Source: Theobroma cacao (lineage: Eukaryota; Streptophyta; Magnoliopsida; Malvales; Malvaceae). Taken from it: a stretch of DNA of 64,000 nucleotides. The translations under genes and the position numbers were made by a program. The stretch's first letter is position 1; the number at the start of each line of letters is the position of its first letter. Of the stretch, positions 21,341-35,362 are shown piece by piece. The notes below the pieces were generated by a model. The model was not told the origin of the DNA, made no database searches, and was given only the letters and a program-made list of their open reading frames with translations. The stretch spans positions 5,018,250 to 5,082,249 of the forward strand of contig NC_030859.1 of the NCBI RefSeq assembly GCF_000208745.1. Reading direction: 5' to 3'.

Positions 21341-23620
21341 GAATAATTAGTCGCTGTGATAATGAACCTGCCTTAGATATTAAAAAAGCAGCATACGCAA
21401 CCTCAACATCTTGACTCTGAAGATAAAGAAAACTCATGGCAGTGGGAGGAAACTCATGGGAGAATAAAATAGAGTATATTGTTAATTTCCGGTAGTGTAT
21501 GTTGGAAAGAACAAAAAAAAGTGGTCAAAATTGAGGCCGAAACAAGGCACCCAAAGCAAATCAATAAGAAAAATGGGCTACAGCCGACATTGTTCGTCTG
21601 GATACTTGGTCCAAACCAAACCCAAATAGCTGTGAGGCCATTACTGATACTAAACCTGACCTTGTGGTGAGGCCCAATATATATAATTTTTTATTACATA
21701 TAAACTTTTGTTTTTTAAGATAAGCAATATATTTGCCAATGCAGTCTTTTTTCAATGCTAAGGAAGAGATTCGGAAATTTTGAGATTTGAAGTTCAAATT
21801 TCACCATGAGTTGGTTTGATTTAACTTTATATTAGATTCGTCCAACTATATATGCTAGTTTGTTAATTGGTTTGTCCATTTAATTTATGTTATAGACTAC
21901 TTAAATAAGATATAATATTTTATCGTCTTTGTAATTTCTACTTGTACATAGGTACTTAACTTCATAAAATAAATTTTATTTCCAGATTCTTTGATAATTG
22001 TAAACAGTATATTTGATTTCTTTGTTGCAAATCTAGTGTCTTTGAAAGTGGACATTTCATTACACATGAAAGCAAGAAAAAGAGAGCCAAAGCTTTGAAG
22101 AAGACGTTGTCTTGCATAAAAAAGCAAAGAAAACATTGATCAATTTCATGAGTTGATGTGTTGAATTTGTTCTAAATGCATAAAAGTTCAAAGAAAATCC
22201 ACCTATACTTGAAAACCATACTTGCAATACCTCTTTAAGCAATGTTTAAATCTGTCACTACAAGTAGCTCTTTTTATATACCTATTTTTAAAAGGGGTTT
22301 TGCTGCTGATAATGTTAATCTTAATAAGTTTGTCTTTGTTTATGTTGTTGGGAATGTTCGTAGGAAAGGGATTTGGCCCAGGAACGTTCGACTTGCTATG
22401 TTGTTTGCCGTCGTAGTCTGCGGTAGAAAAAATTTAATGAAATACGGAAGAGAGAATGTCTAGCTAGAGAGAGAAAAAAATTATAAAAATGAAGAAATTG
22501 TATATTATAGAGGTGGTAATTTTCTTAAAAATATTACCACCTCATCAAATTAATCGAAATATTCATAAATTTGATCAATTTTTATTGAGTGGTGAACTTG
22601 TGAAATACCTATTTCTATTTGTAATTAAATATGAAATTAATCTCCTTATACTATTTCAAATACACAAGTATATTAAATTTTAATTAATTTTTACTTATTA
22701 TGTGTATTTTTTTCTCACAATTTATGTAACAAAATGAATGCACGTCCATTATCTCATGTTCATGTTTCTCAAAGTAACCAAACAATGGGAAGCTATAATT
22801 ATCTCCCATTGGCCATAACAAAAAAAATAGAAAAACAGAGAGCAAGCAGATGTCAACATTGATGGATAAGAAAATGGAAGTAGTTTATGATAACAACTAC
22901 GATGACTGGCCTTGCTAATTATTTAACTATGAAGAAAAGTTGAACTGCCCAGCGATATTTGCCTGACAGGAAATGCCATAGAAATTTCAGGGCACCACCT
23001 TGACCTAAAACCAGAATACCATATCTTGTTTGAAAAATCTTAAATTGTGTGACAACAATCAAGGTAATTTGTTACCTCTTAATCAGGGACAAGTAACTGC
23101 CAAGGCTGCCCCCTCAACTCTTGATGAGTTCATTTTAAATTAAGGAAAGCAATTCAAAATAAATTCAAAGTCTATTAATAATTAAAATTCAAAATTCAAA
23201 ATTATAATAGAATTTCATTTCTAATGATAAGTTAATCAGAAATATAATAGATGACATTGTCCTTGTTCATCAATTAAAAATTTTACCTACATTTATGTTT
23301 TTATATATACTAGTTCCGTTGTCATGTGTGGTTCACGGGTTACTTTGTCATGTGTTACCCGTAATGTTTTTATTTATATGATTAACAAGAGTAGAGCAAT
23401 ATTTTTCTTTCTTAAAAAATTATAAGTAATTAGAGTAATTAATATTAGTTAATTATAATTAAATTAATTGCAATTTATACTGCAATAAGGTTTATAGGAT
23501 GAGGCTTAAAACCAAGTATTTTCATGTGTCAAATGCATATTTTGAGGCAAGGATAGATTAATATATAGGTAGGTATACGTAGGAAAATTTGACTTTTTTA
23601 GAGTTTTTTTTTATATTTTT

Positions 23621-23661
<41 letters not shown>

Positions 23662-23664
23662 NTT

Positions 23665-23704
<40 letters not shown>

Positions 23705-25460
23705 CACATTCTATAAAAAATAGAATAATATTTGAATTAAAGATTCTTTAAAAAAAACTTGTAGATATTTCTAATTTTCGCATTAACCTATTTTTAATAG
23801 AAAGAATAAAACCAATCTTGTATAAATACAGATTGGTTTTCTTATCGAAGCCTGTATAACTATCGAATCAAGTATTATGTTTGTATATAATTTTAAACCA
23901 TTTGTTTTTTACATATATAATTACGTATTATATATTTATAAATATATGTAAATAAAAAAAATTAAATACACGATTTAAGCATTGATTCAAATATCGGATC
24001 ACTTTTCGAACCATTTTCGATAACTATATCAATGTTATAGATAAATATAGATTAAAGATATATAGACATAATTATAGATGTCAACAAAAATTAAAAAAAA
24101 AATAAAGGTGGACCTATGAAAGAATTGGTCCGATGATTAACAAGCAAAGCAAAGAAATGTCGAGAAATTACTCAGGAAGCAATGATAACAAAAGGTGTAT
24201 ATAATTTATAAAGGGGTTCCCAGGTCTCGGGTTAACCATTTTAAGAAATCTTAATTTTAGTTCTAACTAATTCTTGTTTTCTTCGAATTTTTGTTGGATG
24301 AAAAAAAGTTTAAATTTCAAAATCCTTTTTTCTAGTTATAAAAATAAAATATTAGATTCTTGCGTCTAATTCTATCACCAGTAATTTTGTAATTCCCATT
24401 ACTCTTTGCTTTTTACATTTTTTTTAGAGGGTCGGCCAAGCGAGCCAACCCTATTAGGGTTCCACAAATTATGTCGGCCATATGTCTTAATAGCCATACA
24501 GCACCCACCAGACCGACCCTTTTTCTTTATTTTTTATATTTGATAAAAAAAACTTTAAAAAAAGTTTAAACTAAAAAAGTTATTATTTTATTACGCTTAA
24601 TTAAACTTATTTTTATTTAAAATTAAAAAAATTGTAAAATATCATTTATCATTTTATAATACATGACATAACATGTATGTTGATATAACATATTGATATG
24701 ATATGATGACATAATTATTTTCCATCATTTACCTCATCTTCACAATATTATCATGATACATAAAAAGACAAGTGATATTTTAATTAATAATAATTAGTCA
24801 ACCATTAATGATAAAAAATTATTTGACTAAAAATAAAAATACTATGATTTAATTAAACTCATAAAAAATAAAAATTTATTTAAATTTTTTAAAAAATAAT
24901 TTAGAAACCTTTTCAAGCATTATATAAGTCTATAATATAAAAAGAAAATTACTTATCAAGGGTGGGATATAAAAATTGTTACATACTTCATTAAAATTAT
25001 TAATAAATTAATATGATAACTAAAAAATTTTATAATAATATTCTAATCTCGATTGTAGAATTTAATAATGCCACTGATTATATATAAAATAATAGTAAAA
25101 TAAATAAATCCTTTTATATTGAATGACTTCATAGTGAATTTTCTCAACTTCCATATATACCGCAATTTAGAAAAAAAGAAAAAATAAAAGTAAATAATAA
25201 AGAAAAATACCAATTCAACTAAACTAAACCTTCCTTCCCACCCATCTGGGACACTTTCCATATTGAAAAAGCCAAATCTAATCTCCCTCAAAAATCTTTC
25301 AGATTTGAAATTCTTTTGTTGTATCATTAAAACCTGCCTTCCAACCTATCCAGGACTCTGATTTTTCTCAAATTCGAATATTTTTAAGGATAAAATTTCC
25401 TTTTTTATCTTAACAAAATTTGTTATCTTCTTATCCGTATCTTCTATTTTATAATTAGTT
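21341..25460. other. AT-rich intergenic region
   Basis: No gene is supported. It contains a perfect 11-bp inverted repeat (GAGGTGGTAAT/ATTACCACCTC, 22510-22543), a long (AT)n microsatellite with an undetermined base (23622-23702), and a small pair of inverted words AGGGTCGG (24427) and CCGACCCT (24513) that might mark a short MITE-like insert. The right-hand 200 bases form the upstream region of the transporter gene at 25575. Short open frames here (for example 22242-22463) have no recognisable domain. Confidence 0.5.
23622..23702. repeat. (AT)n microsatellite containing an unresolved base
   Basis: About 80 bases of alternating AT are interrupted by ANTTTATT at 23661-23668. The N at 23662 is the only ambiguous base I noticed in the window. 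It probably marks a read or assembly join inside the repeat, so the true length is uncertain. Confidence 0.9.
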
Positions 25461-25461
25461 T

Positions 25462-25472
25462 TATATATATAA
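25462..25472 (+). promoter_or_regulatory. TATA box of the transporter gene
   Basis: TATATATATAA lies 103 bases upstream of the ATG at 25575, followed by a CT/A-rich leader. Spacing and composition suit a plant core promoter. Transcription would start near 25495-25505. Confidence 0.55.
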
Positions 25473-25574
25473 CCCTAGCCCAGCGTTTCCCATCCTTAAT
25501 AATTCTCAAAAATTTTCACTCACCCTTCTGCCAGAAATTAAGTTCAATATCAACAGGTTTACAAGCAACACACC

Positions 25575-27350
25575 ATGGTGGTCACCACCACCAACAATGG
25601 CGGTTCCGGCTGTGGCTGCTGCCGTTTCTTGTGTCAAGTCATCAATGGCAGATGGTTCATGATGTTTGCATCCTTCTTAATCATGGCAGGTGCTGGTGCA
25701 ACGTATCTTTTTGGTGTCTATTCCAAGGATATTAAAGCGACTTTAGGCTATGATCAATCCACACTCAACCTGATGAGCACATTCAAGGACCTTGGAGCCA
25801 ATGTTGGAGTCCTCTCCGGCCTCCTAGCTGAGGTAACTCCGACGTGGTTCGTCTTGCTAGTAGGTGCAGTCATGAATTTTGCCGGTTATTTTATGATATG
25901 GTGCGCCGTGACCAAAAAAATTCCCACCCCACAGGTATGGCATATGTGTGCATATATTTGCATTGGTGCAAATTCACAAAACTTTGCCAATACAGGTTCA
26001 CTAGTTACTTGTGTGAAAAACTTCCCAGAAAGTAGAGGGATAATGCTAGGGCTTATGAAGGGTTTTGTAGGGCTGAGTGGAGCTCTGTTTACACAGCTTT
26101 ATTATGCTATCTATGGGAATGATTCAAAGTCATTGATTCTGCTGATTGGTTGGCTACCGGCTGCTATTTCTTTGGTTTTTGTTTACAACATTAGAATAAT
26201 GAAGATCTCCAGACATCCTAATGAACATAAAGTGTTTCATGAATACTTAACAATTTCAGTTATTCTAGCTTTGTTGCTCATGGGACTAACCATTGCTCAG
26301 AAAAAGGTTACGTTTCCCCGTATTGGTTATGTATTAAGTGCAGTTGTAGTCTGTGTGATGTTGTTTTCACCCCTTGCCATTGCCATAAGAGAAGAATATT
26401 ATACTTGGAGGCATAGGAAACAAATCACCACCCCCACTAGTATCATTGTTGAGGCAACACCACCGACTGAGACGGTATCAAAATCTGAGATAGAACCAGA
26501 ATGTACAGAGACCGAGATAGTGATGAAGAATCAGGAAGACTCGTGCTGCACAAATATTTGCAAGCGACCTAAAAGAGGTCAAGATTACACCATTCTCCAA
26601 GCCCTTACTAGTGCAGACATGTTGCTTCTTTTTGTTGCTACATTTTGTGGATTGGGTTGCAGCTTAACAGCAGTGGACAATCTAGGCCAAATTGGTGAAT
26701 CCTTGGGCTATCCACAACTTACCATTTCTACGTTTGTTTCCCTACTTAGCATATGGAATTATTTTGGTAGAGTTTTCGCCGGATTTGTCTCTGAAAAGAT
26801 TCTGTTGAAGTACAAAGTACCTCGACCATCAATAATGGCATTTGCCCTTTTGTTATCTGCCGTTGGAGATTTACTTATCGCCTTTCCCTGGCCTGGTTCT
26901 GTTTATCCTGCTTCTTTGGTTTTAGGATTCTCATATGGAGCACAACTCACATTGCTCTTCACCATTGTATCTGAGCTTTTCGGATTGAAATATTACTCAA
27001 CTCTTTTCAACTGTTCCCAGTTAGCAAGCCCTCTTGGGTCATACGTACTTAATGTGAGAGTTGTTGGGAAACTTTATGATAGAGAGGCATTGAAGCAGCT
27101 GGCAGCAAAGGGATTGACAAGATCAATGGTGAAGGAATTGACTTGCATGGGAAAACAATGTTACAGGCTATCTTTCTTAATTCTTGCTGCCGCTAACTTC
27201 TGTGCATTTTTTGTTACACTGATTTTGGTTGCGAGAACTCGTAAATACTATAGGGGAGATATCTATAAGAGATTCAGGGATGAAATGGAAGCAAATGAGA
27301 AGGAAATGGCTTTGAAACAAGCACAGGAGATCCAAGAGGTGAAAAAGTAA
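25575..27350 (+). CDS. Nodulin-like / major facilitator superfamily transporter (NFD4-like), intronless
   Basis: This is a 591-residue membrane protein of the plant nodulin-like MFS family, whose members are predicted solute carriers with mostly unproved substrates. The nodulin-like domain spans about residues 25-270. It opens NGRWFMMFASFLIMAGAGATY and carries the family blocks GYDQSTLN, KDLGANVGVLSGL, VWHMC, NTGSLVTCVKNFPESRG and KGFVGLSGA. A hydrophilic, acidic loop follows (about 285-340). A second MFS half (about 345-560) contains SIWNYFGRVFAGFVSE and GFSYGAQLTLLFTIVSELFG. About 12 membrane spans are apparent, and the cytosolic tail is rich in Glu/Lys. The ATG at 25575 has a strong context (CACCATGG), and the whole length is open in one exon, as in close Arabidopsis relatives such as At2g39210 (recalled, not searched). 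An unusual feature is a Cys-rich start (C13, C15, C16, C20). Confidence 0.93.
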   Translation: MVVTTTNNGGSGCGCCRFLCQVINGRWFMMFASFLIMAGAGATYLFGVYSKDIKATLGYDQSTLNLMSTFKDLGANVGVLSGLLAEVTPTWFVLLVGAVMNFAGYFMIWCAVTKKIPTPQVWHMCAYICIGANSQNFANTGSLVTCVKNFPESRGIMLGLMKGFVGLSGALFTQLYYAIYGNDSKSLILLIGWLPAAISLVFVYNIRIMKISRHPNEHKVFHEYLTISVILALLLMGLTIAQKKVTFPRIGYVLSAVVVCVMLFSPLAIAIREEYYTWRHRKQITTPTSIIVEATPPTETVSKSEIEPECTETEIVMKNQEDSCCTNICKRPKRGQDYTILQALTSADMLLLFVATFCGLGCSLTAVDNLGQIGESLGYPQLTISTFVSLLSIWNYFGRVFAGFVSEKILLKYKVPRPSIMAFALLLSAVGDLLIAFPWPGSVYPASLVLGFSYGAQLTLLFTIVSELFGLKYYSTLFNCSQLASPLGSYVLNVRVVGKLYDREALKQLAAKGLTRSMVKELTCMGKQCYRLSFLILAAANFCAFFVTLILVARTRKYYRGDIYKRFRDEMEANEKEMALKQAQEIQEVKK

Positions 27351-28798
27351 GGGGACTAAAGTGTAACAAAAAAAATCCAATTCACTGTAATTTTTTTTTT
27401 TTTTTTGCATTTTTCTGTCCTTTTCTTTTATTTGTTTTTTAATTTGTTGATTGTGCAATGCGTTGAACTTTGAGCCAAAGGTTGTTTAGATAATGCAATG
27501 GCACTGCCCCAAGTCAATTGCAGGGCTACTTTGCTCTTGCTGGTTATAATAGATTAGTGATATTAAGGTCTTTGTTCTTTTAAATTTTCAAGTTAAAAGG
27601 ACAGGAAAAAGGAGAAAATTAGGTGGATTCATGCCCTCAAAATTAGAGAAAGGTCTGAAAACCTAACTATTTTAATGGCAGAAACAAACTCAACGTTTGT
27701 TGACTAAGGAAAAGTTGGGGCAATCTTGCATTCACAAAAGATGGTTTCCAGGTGGAGGGCTCTATCGTTCTTTTGTATTTTCCTGGTATTTGAGAAAACT
27801 GATGTTTCAATTCAATTGTGTATACCTGCGGTATGCTAAAACTTTCACCTTGCCGGATAGCTATCCTGTCTTCTGCCTGACTGGCTGTTTAAACATAGTG
27901 GTTTTCAAGAACAAGATGGCAAAGTTGCAGGCAGGGGCAGCTTCTCTTGTCGTCGAAGCATCAAAGCTTTTGCAGCCATCAAACCCCATTAATTAGAAAT
28001 AGCTGCAGCATGGGAATGGAAGGTCACTTTGGATGGTGAGCATTACAAGGCCAGCTATCAATTAAGGTGATTTCCCACGTCCATTGGTTGTAACACATAT
28101 TCCAAGAGATGGTACTGAGGCAGCACACTTTATTTGGGTTGAGGATTGTAGCAAACTGCATATTCCATCTTCTTTATTGCCTCGATTCTTAAAAAGAAAA
28201 GAAGTTTTTAAGGTACCCTTTTTAACAAACCAACTAGAGCTAAGAGGAAGCCAACTCATTAAATCTCTTTCAGAAAAAAGAAAAAAAAAACATTTCAAGC
28301 TTAAAAGACCAGTATATATATGGACTGCAGAGACAGGCTTCAATGGAATAAACCAGTACTTTGATCCATGGTTAATTGGTTATGGGATAACGCATTCATA
28401 GAGTTTACAGTTGGAACAAGAAATTAAAGAAATCTTGATCTTAAGTGGGGAAAAAGATAATCCGTGACATCTTATAAATGTTAATTGGCCACATCTTACT
28501 TATTTGTTTAAAATTTTTTATTTAATTTCAATTTTAAAAACTTCATATTATATTATACAAATTAAAAAATTAAAAATATATATAAAATTATTTTTCAAAA
28601 TGTAAAAATCGAAATAGTATCACACATCCCATAATTAAATTTAAATTGAAAACATGAAACCGTAATTTATGAACTTCGGTGCGGGACCATAGCATGGTCT
28701 TCAAATTTTAAGAATTACACATATAATTTACTCGCAAAATTTATACTCATGATTTTCCAAATATACCCTTCCACTCGGACTAAAGTCTAAAACTCGTC
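27351..28798. other. Intergenic, transporter 3' end to kinase promoter
   Basis: A 15-base T run (27391-27406) follows the transporter stop. Open frames at 27697-27996 and 28084-28401 have no recognisable domain, and I do not call them. AT-rich sequence fills 28480-28700. TATTTAAA at 28799 is a plausible TATA element for the kinase gene. Confidence 0.45.
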
Positions 28799-28884
28799 TA
28801 TTTAAAAGCCTGCGCTCGCACTTTTTGATCAAGTCTCCTTTCCCTCCATTCTCTCCTTTCTCCTTTCTCCTTAAGGTAAGCTTT

Positions 28885-28910
28885 CCTCTCTCTCTCTCTC
28901 TCTCTCTTTT
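28885..28910 (+). repeat. (CT)n microsatellite in the kinase 5' leader intron
   Basis: About 12 CT dinucleotides lie just inside the putative leader intron (donor AAG|GTAAGC at 28875/28876, acceptor TTATGCAG at ~29523). Pyrimidine repeats near transcription starts are frequent in plant housekeeping genes. Confidence 0.75.
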
Positions 28911-29558
28911 GTTTCTTCGCGGTGATTTTAGTGGCAGCCAAACTTTGGCCTTAACCTATCTTCTGATTTCAAATATGTGTAAAAGAGTCGATCACTCTAG
29001 GGTTTAGCTAATTTTGATTCGAACTAATTAAATTTTTGGCTGTTTAATAACGTTTGAATTGAATCTGGAATTTGTGATTTTTCGCAAATTTAGCTATGTC
29101 CATTTTTTTTTTTTAGTGCGGTTTTAAATATGCAGCTCTTCTACTTTGTTTTGAATTCTGGAATCTTGTGTGCAAAATGAACATAATCATCGCGTTTTAT
29201 TTGGAAGGCTTTCGAAGCAAACTGATGGATTTGTTTCGTTTCTTGTGTGCTAGACTGATTTGTTTGCACAGTTATGTATTTGTATTTGCTTCTTCTTCTT
29301 CTTTTTTGGATTTATGCATTTTATACGCATAGAGGCTTTAAATTACTTTTTATTAATCTTGAATGGGAAACTTAAACAGATCATTATGTTTTATTTGGGA
29401 GATTTTTTATGCAAAATGATGTATTTGTTCCTTTTCTTAGATGTTAAGAGTGATTTGTCTGCAGTAGTTATGTATTTGTATTTGCACATACGTTTTGTTT
29501 AGTTATTTATTGGATTTATGCAGTTTACACGTGTAGCCTTTAAGTGGCTATTTTACTA

Positions 29559-31285
<1,727 letters not shown>

Positions 31286-32820
31286 GTGCCCCGTTTTGTT
31301 GGAAAACAAAAGTAGGAATGGATATATCGATGCATTGGTTGATATTATAATGTAAAAATTATGTGGTGTAACTTTAATTATCATGTTTGATGTATTGATC
31401 GAAGTGTGTTCTACACTGTATTGCCCTCTCACTTGATACTATTTTTGTAAATTTAAACATCAAAATAAATGGTTTTAAGATTATTTAATTGATTGTGAGC
31501 CTCTACTTTGGTAAGCAACGTCACTTTAGAAATTATCATTAGTATTATAGAAGCTTTTGAAGTTTTCTAACTTTTATCTAATATCCATTCGAATCATAGT
31601 TGTATTGGTGATAGGTATGTTATTAAATGAATGCATTTGTCATAGGAACAAAAAGGATCCCTATTTGATTGAAGTGATGGATGGTATGGTATTTTTCAAA
31701 GTCAAGCTGTGAAGCCATATCTCAGGAAAAGTAATATAATAAATTTTTAGAAAAATATTATGTGAAAGAAATTATCATTGCAAGGAAAGAGGACACTATT
31801 GTAATAAAAATGTAAAGGAAGATAGTCTGAGACGCGAAACAAGAAAAGTTAAACCCATCCATAGGTTGAACTGGGCACCTTAGGTTTCGGAAGAATAAAT
31901 TCTGCCTCACTGACATTAGAGATTTGTGCAAAAAGCAGGATATAGAATCTTGCCAATAGGAAAGAGAAAATTTCTATTCAAGTTCTTGCTCTATGATTAA
32001 ATGTAATAATTGTAGGGAAGAAAAGAGTAACTATCTGATTGGGGGGATGCATAGCATGGTATGAAACCACAAAAAGAGTTGCACGTGTCCACAGCCTTTT
32101 TGCATTCCAGAGTTTAAGTTGAAATTTTTGCTGAGATATCCTTTGCTACAAGAACTCAAGAAATATGTACTGCTTTGAGTAACTTATCGTCAACAACTGA
32201 CATTTGAAGTTTGTAAATTAATTGTTAAAAAGTTTTTAGGATAGCTTTGGTTTAAATGGGTATCAGGAGGATGATTTGAATTTTTCTCAACAGATTAATT
32301 ACATATAAAAAAAATAGCTTTTGCACAATTGTGAACAAGTAGTGTTTTATATTTAAGGGTTTTAGAGCACTAGAGAATTGGTTGATTAGTTGACATAGCT
32401 TTTGCATCTTACACTTCTAAATGATATATATGTTGCATATGCAGGTGGTCACCACCTAGGTGTTGCAACACTACCTGAGATAAAAGAGCAATTAAATAGA
32501 GGTGACATCTGTGAATGATACTGACTAGTACTTCTCATTTTTTTTTTAAAGTATCTTTGATTTGCACTTTCTTTATTATGCACACTTTTTCTCACTGGTT
32601 TCTTTCCTCCAGGTAGGTTATATTACAGTTTGCTTCATATTACTGTGCCTTGCTGTGGAAGGGTTTTGTGTTATCTGGCATTTGTTTTACATGCTAGCAG
32701 GTTAAAATTTATGTGATGAGGTTCATACCTTACATTCATGTCATTTTACTATTATTCTAATAACAGTATTACTATTAGAATCACAATTAATGCTCTCATT
32801 TCTCCAATGTATTTGCCTAC

Positions 32821-33090
32821 TTCTTATTCTTTGCACATAAAGTTCCCACTACCAATGCTTCAAAGCTGAGATTCTTATTCTTTGCACATAAAGTTCCCAC
32901 TACCAATGCTTCAAAGCTGAGATTCTTATTCTTTGCACATTAAGTTGCCACAGTGAGTACTTCAAATTCTTAGCGCACTAACTACCCATTATGAATGCTT
33001 CAAAGTAGAGATTCTTATTCTTTGCACTTTAATTTGCCATAGTGAGTGCTTCAAAGCTGAGATTTTTATTCTTTGCACATTAATCGTCAT
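32821..33090 (+). repeat. ~51-bp minisatellite, five units
   Basis: The unit ATTCTTATTCTTTGCACATAAAGTTCCCAC...CAATGCTTCAAAGCTGAG is repeated about five times. The first two copies (32821-32870 and 32871-32921) are practically identical and the later ones diverged, indicating a recent duplication at the left end. Confidence 0.85.
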
Positions 33091-34933
33091 AGGCTGTGTC
33101 CTTACAATGCACAAACTGTGGCATTTATGTGTATAGTACTTGTGTCATGATTGAACATATTAAAATTTCCAAATAAGTGGTTCATAACCTCATTGTTTGC
33201 TGCTTTATCCTTGTCTTGATACGAGCTCGCCTCTGTTTGCTAATACGCTTAAATATTCTAGCAGGCTGGACACGTGTTAATTGCTACCATCGGGTAGGAG
33301 CTGCCTCTTACATTAATAAAAGATCCACTTATGTTACAACAGAAGATTATTTTCATTCAAACTTGAACCGCTAGTGAAAGCAAAAGATCTGCTGACAACA
33401 AATTTTCCTTTTAGTGGTTGGCATTAGCACCATTGCTTGAATCCTTTATAAGATTGAAGCTTGATAGAACTTAGTGTAGTTTTATGTCACTTATTCAATC
33501 CATCTTCCTGAAGAGCAAAGATCTATATTCATGTTAATTGAAGTAACAATCCAGAACAAAAGAAATAAAGAAGTTGGAGAGAGAGAGAGAGAGAGAACAA
33601 GGAGATAAAACTCACATTATCACTAACAAATTTCTCTGAGTTATGGCACTTTGAGGAGAAGTTCACATGCTCCTGGTGTATATTGGAAGTACATGACGTT
33701 GATGGAAATTCCACAGCATCTGTTCACTTTTCAGGTAGATGTTGCAATGCTGTTGACTGCTTCAACTTGATCTTCTGTCCTTTTTGTATTTGTACTTATT
33801 CACATCTGATTCTTTGTTAAGTCCAACAACATTGCCACCCTTTACTTTCCTGTTAATGTCATAATAATTTCCTTTTGACCTTCTCTGTTAGTTTTTAAGT
33901 TTCTGAACTAGTTTAAGTTGGCAAATATGTGTCTCTTTCAGGAATGGTACTCTTCCTCATCAAATTACCTTTAGTTAGTAGTGAGCATACTCAAACTGTT
34001 TTGTCATTTTGTTTTATAGAAAACATAGATTTCCAACCTTTGAACTTGTACTTTTTCTGTGGAAGATGGTGTCCAATCCCTTTGTTATTTTACTGTGCTA
34101 TATTGAAGTCTTAACTTGAAAATACATTTCCTTTGTACGAGTGAGTTTCTTGTAAAAGTTCTGTAATGGAGCTTACTTGATCAGTTCATTACATCGTTGG
34201 CACCACTTAAAATACTGCTGGTTGTTGCTGTTGACTTATTCCTTGCGACAGAACATGTTGATCTTTCAGGGGAAAATGCAAGGAAAGATTTGAATAATGT
34301 AAGTTTACATATTTGTGTGTATTATAATAACATAGCTATGGCAGCGCTCCTTTTCACCCGTCAAATACATAAAAGCTCTCATAAGGCATTCCCCAAAGGG
34401 AAAATGGAAAGAATTTGAAGGTTTATCGTTGTGACTGTAATGCTGGGGTGTTGCCATTCATCGCTAGCACCACTTCAATGGCAAGATTAAAAAAAAAATT
34501 TCATGCTAATGGGAAGTAAATGAGGAAGAAAAAGCTTCAATAAGAATGAGGAAAACAAGCTATCCTACCTACATAGATTTTTGTTAGCAATTAGGAAGTA
34601 GATTATGTTAAAAAAAATTTACTAGTGCTTCATGAGTTAGCTACTCAGACTCTGCCAGTTACTTACTGCAGGATGCAAGACTGATGATTATTAATAAGTT
34701 TAACTTGAAAGATATTACAAAGCTGGTATTCAGAGACCAATGGTCCTACTTAGGTCTAGCTTGACCGATGCTACACCATTGCTACTGCCGGATTTCTCAT
34801 TATTGTACACAACATTAACCAGAAAAATTGTTACAGATTTTATTGCTGCTGAGAATGAAATCAAATCAAACCCAACTAGTGAGTGAGAGATAGAGAGAGA
34901 GAGTGGAGATCAAGCAATCAATTGTATTGTTAA

Positions 34934-35023
34934 GTATATTTTAACTATGGAGGACTAAACTGGACCAATGGAATGCTTATTTTAACTATGGAGGACTGAC
35001 TAAACTGGACCAATGGAATGCTC
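34934..35023 (+). repeat. Short tandem duplication (~45 bp, two copies)
   Basis: TTTTAACTATGGAGGACT...AAACTGGACCAATGGAATGCT occurs twice in a row. The second copy has four extra bases (GACT doubled). Confidence 0.85.
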
Positions 35024-35186
35024 CTTTTATGTTCTTTTTCCAACTATTTTGAATAATCATAGTTCTTTCCTTCCTCCCCACTGTTCCATGAACATATTAA
35101 GATTATGAGTACCTGTTATGTTATGTTTTGTTTTCTTTCCTGCTTTCATCTGCTGGTCTTGATGATACAATAACTATCAGGGATTT

Positions 35187-35362
35187 CTATGTTGCTCAGA
35201 CTTTGGAGGAAGTGTGTCGGATAAGGATATGTGTCTGACATGGGTGCGTACAATATTTCTATGGTTTTTCCCTTATATTTGGAGGGTCTCGAGGCCCCAT
35301 TCCCATGCCCACTTTGAGGTTCAGATAAGTGTCTGATACAGGTACTTGAAGAAGCAACATAG
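35187..35362. mobile_element. 176-bp hAT-like MITE (probable)
   Basis: Perfect 10-bp terminal inverted repeats CTATGTTGCT / AGCAACATAG bound a 176-bp segment. The flanks AGGGATTT (left) and GGAGATTT (right) match at 6 of 8 positions, as an aged 8-bp hAT target duplication would. The interior has repeated words of the GTGTCxGATA and TGTCTGA type. It has no coding capacity, so mobility would have depended on another element's transposase. Confidence 0.65.

Larger units (their letters stand above)
31286..35186. other. Long intergenic region, no gene seen
   Basis: The kinase 3' UTR probably ends by ~31460. After that I find no conserved domain, tRNA or spliced gene. Content: a 51-bp minisatellite (32821-33090), a (GA)n run (33573-33597), another GA run at ~34885-34905, and a ~45-base tandem duplication at 34934-35023. 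Short open frames (33177-33374, 33929-34114, 34197-34418) look random. Confidence 0.45.

Noticed and set aside
27697..28401. Two open frames of ~100 codons downstream of the transporter
   Set aside because: No recognisable motif, no splice partners and no promoter-like sequence; possibly degenerate repeat sequence.
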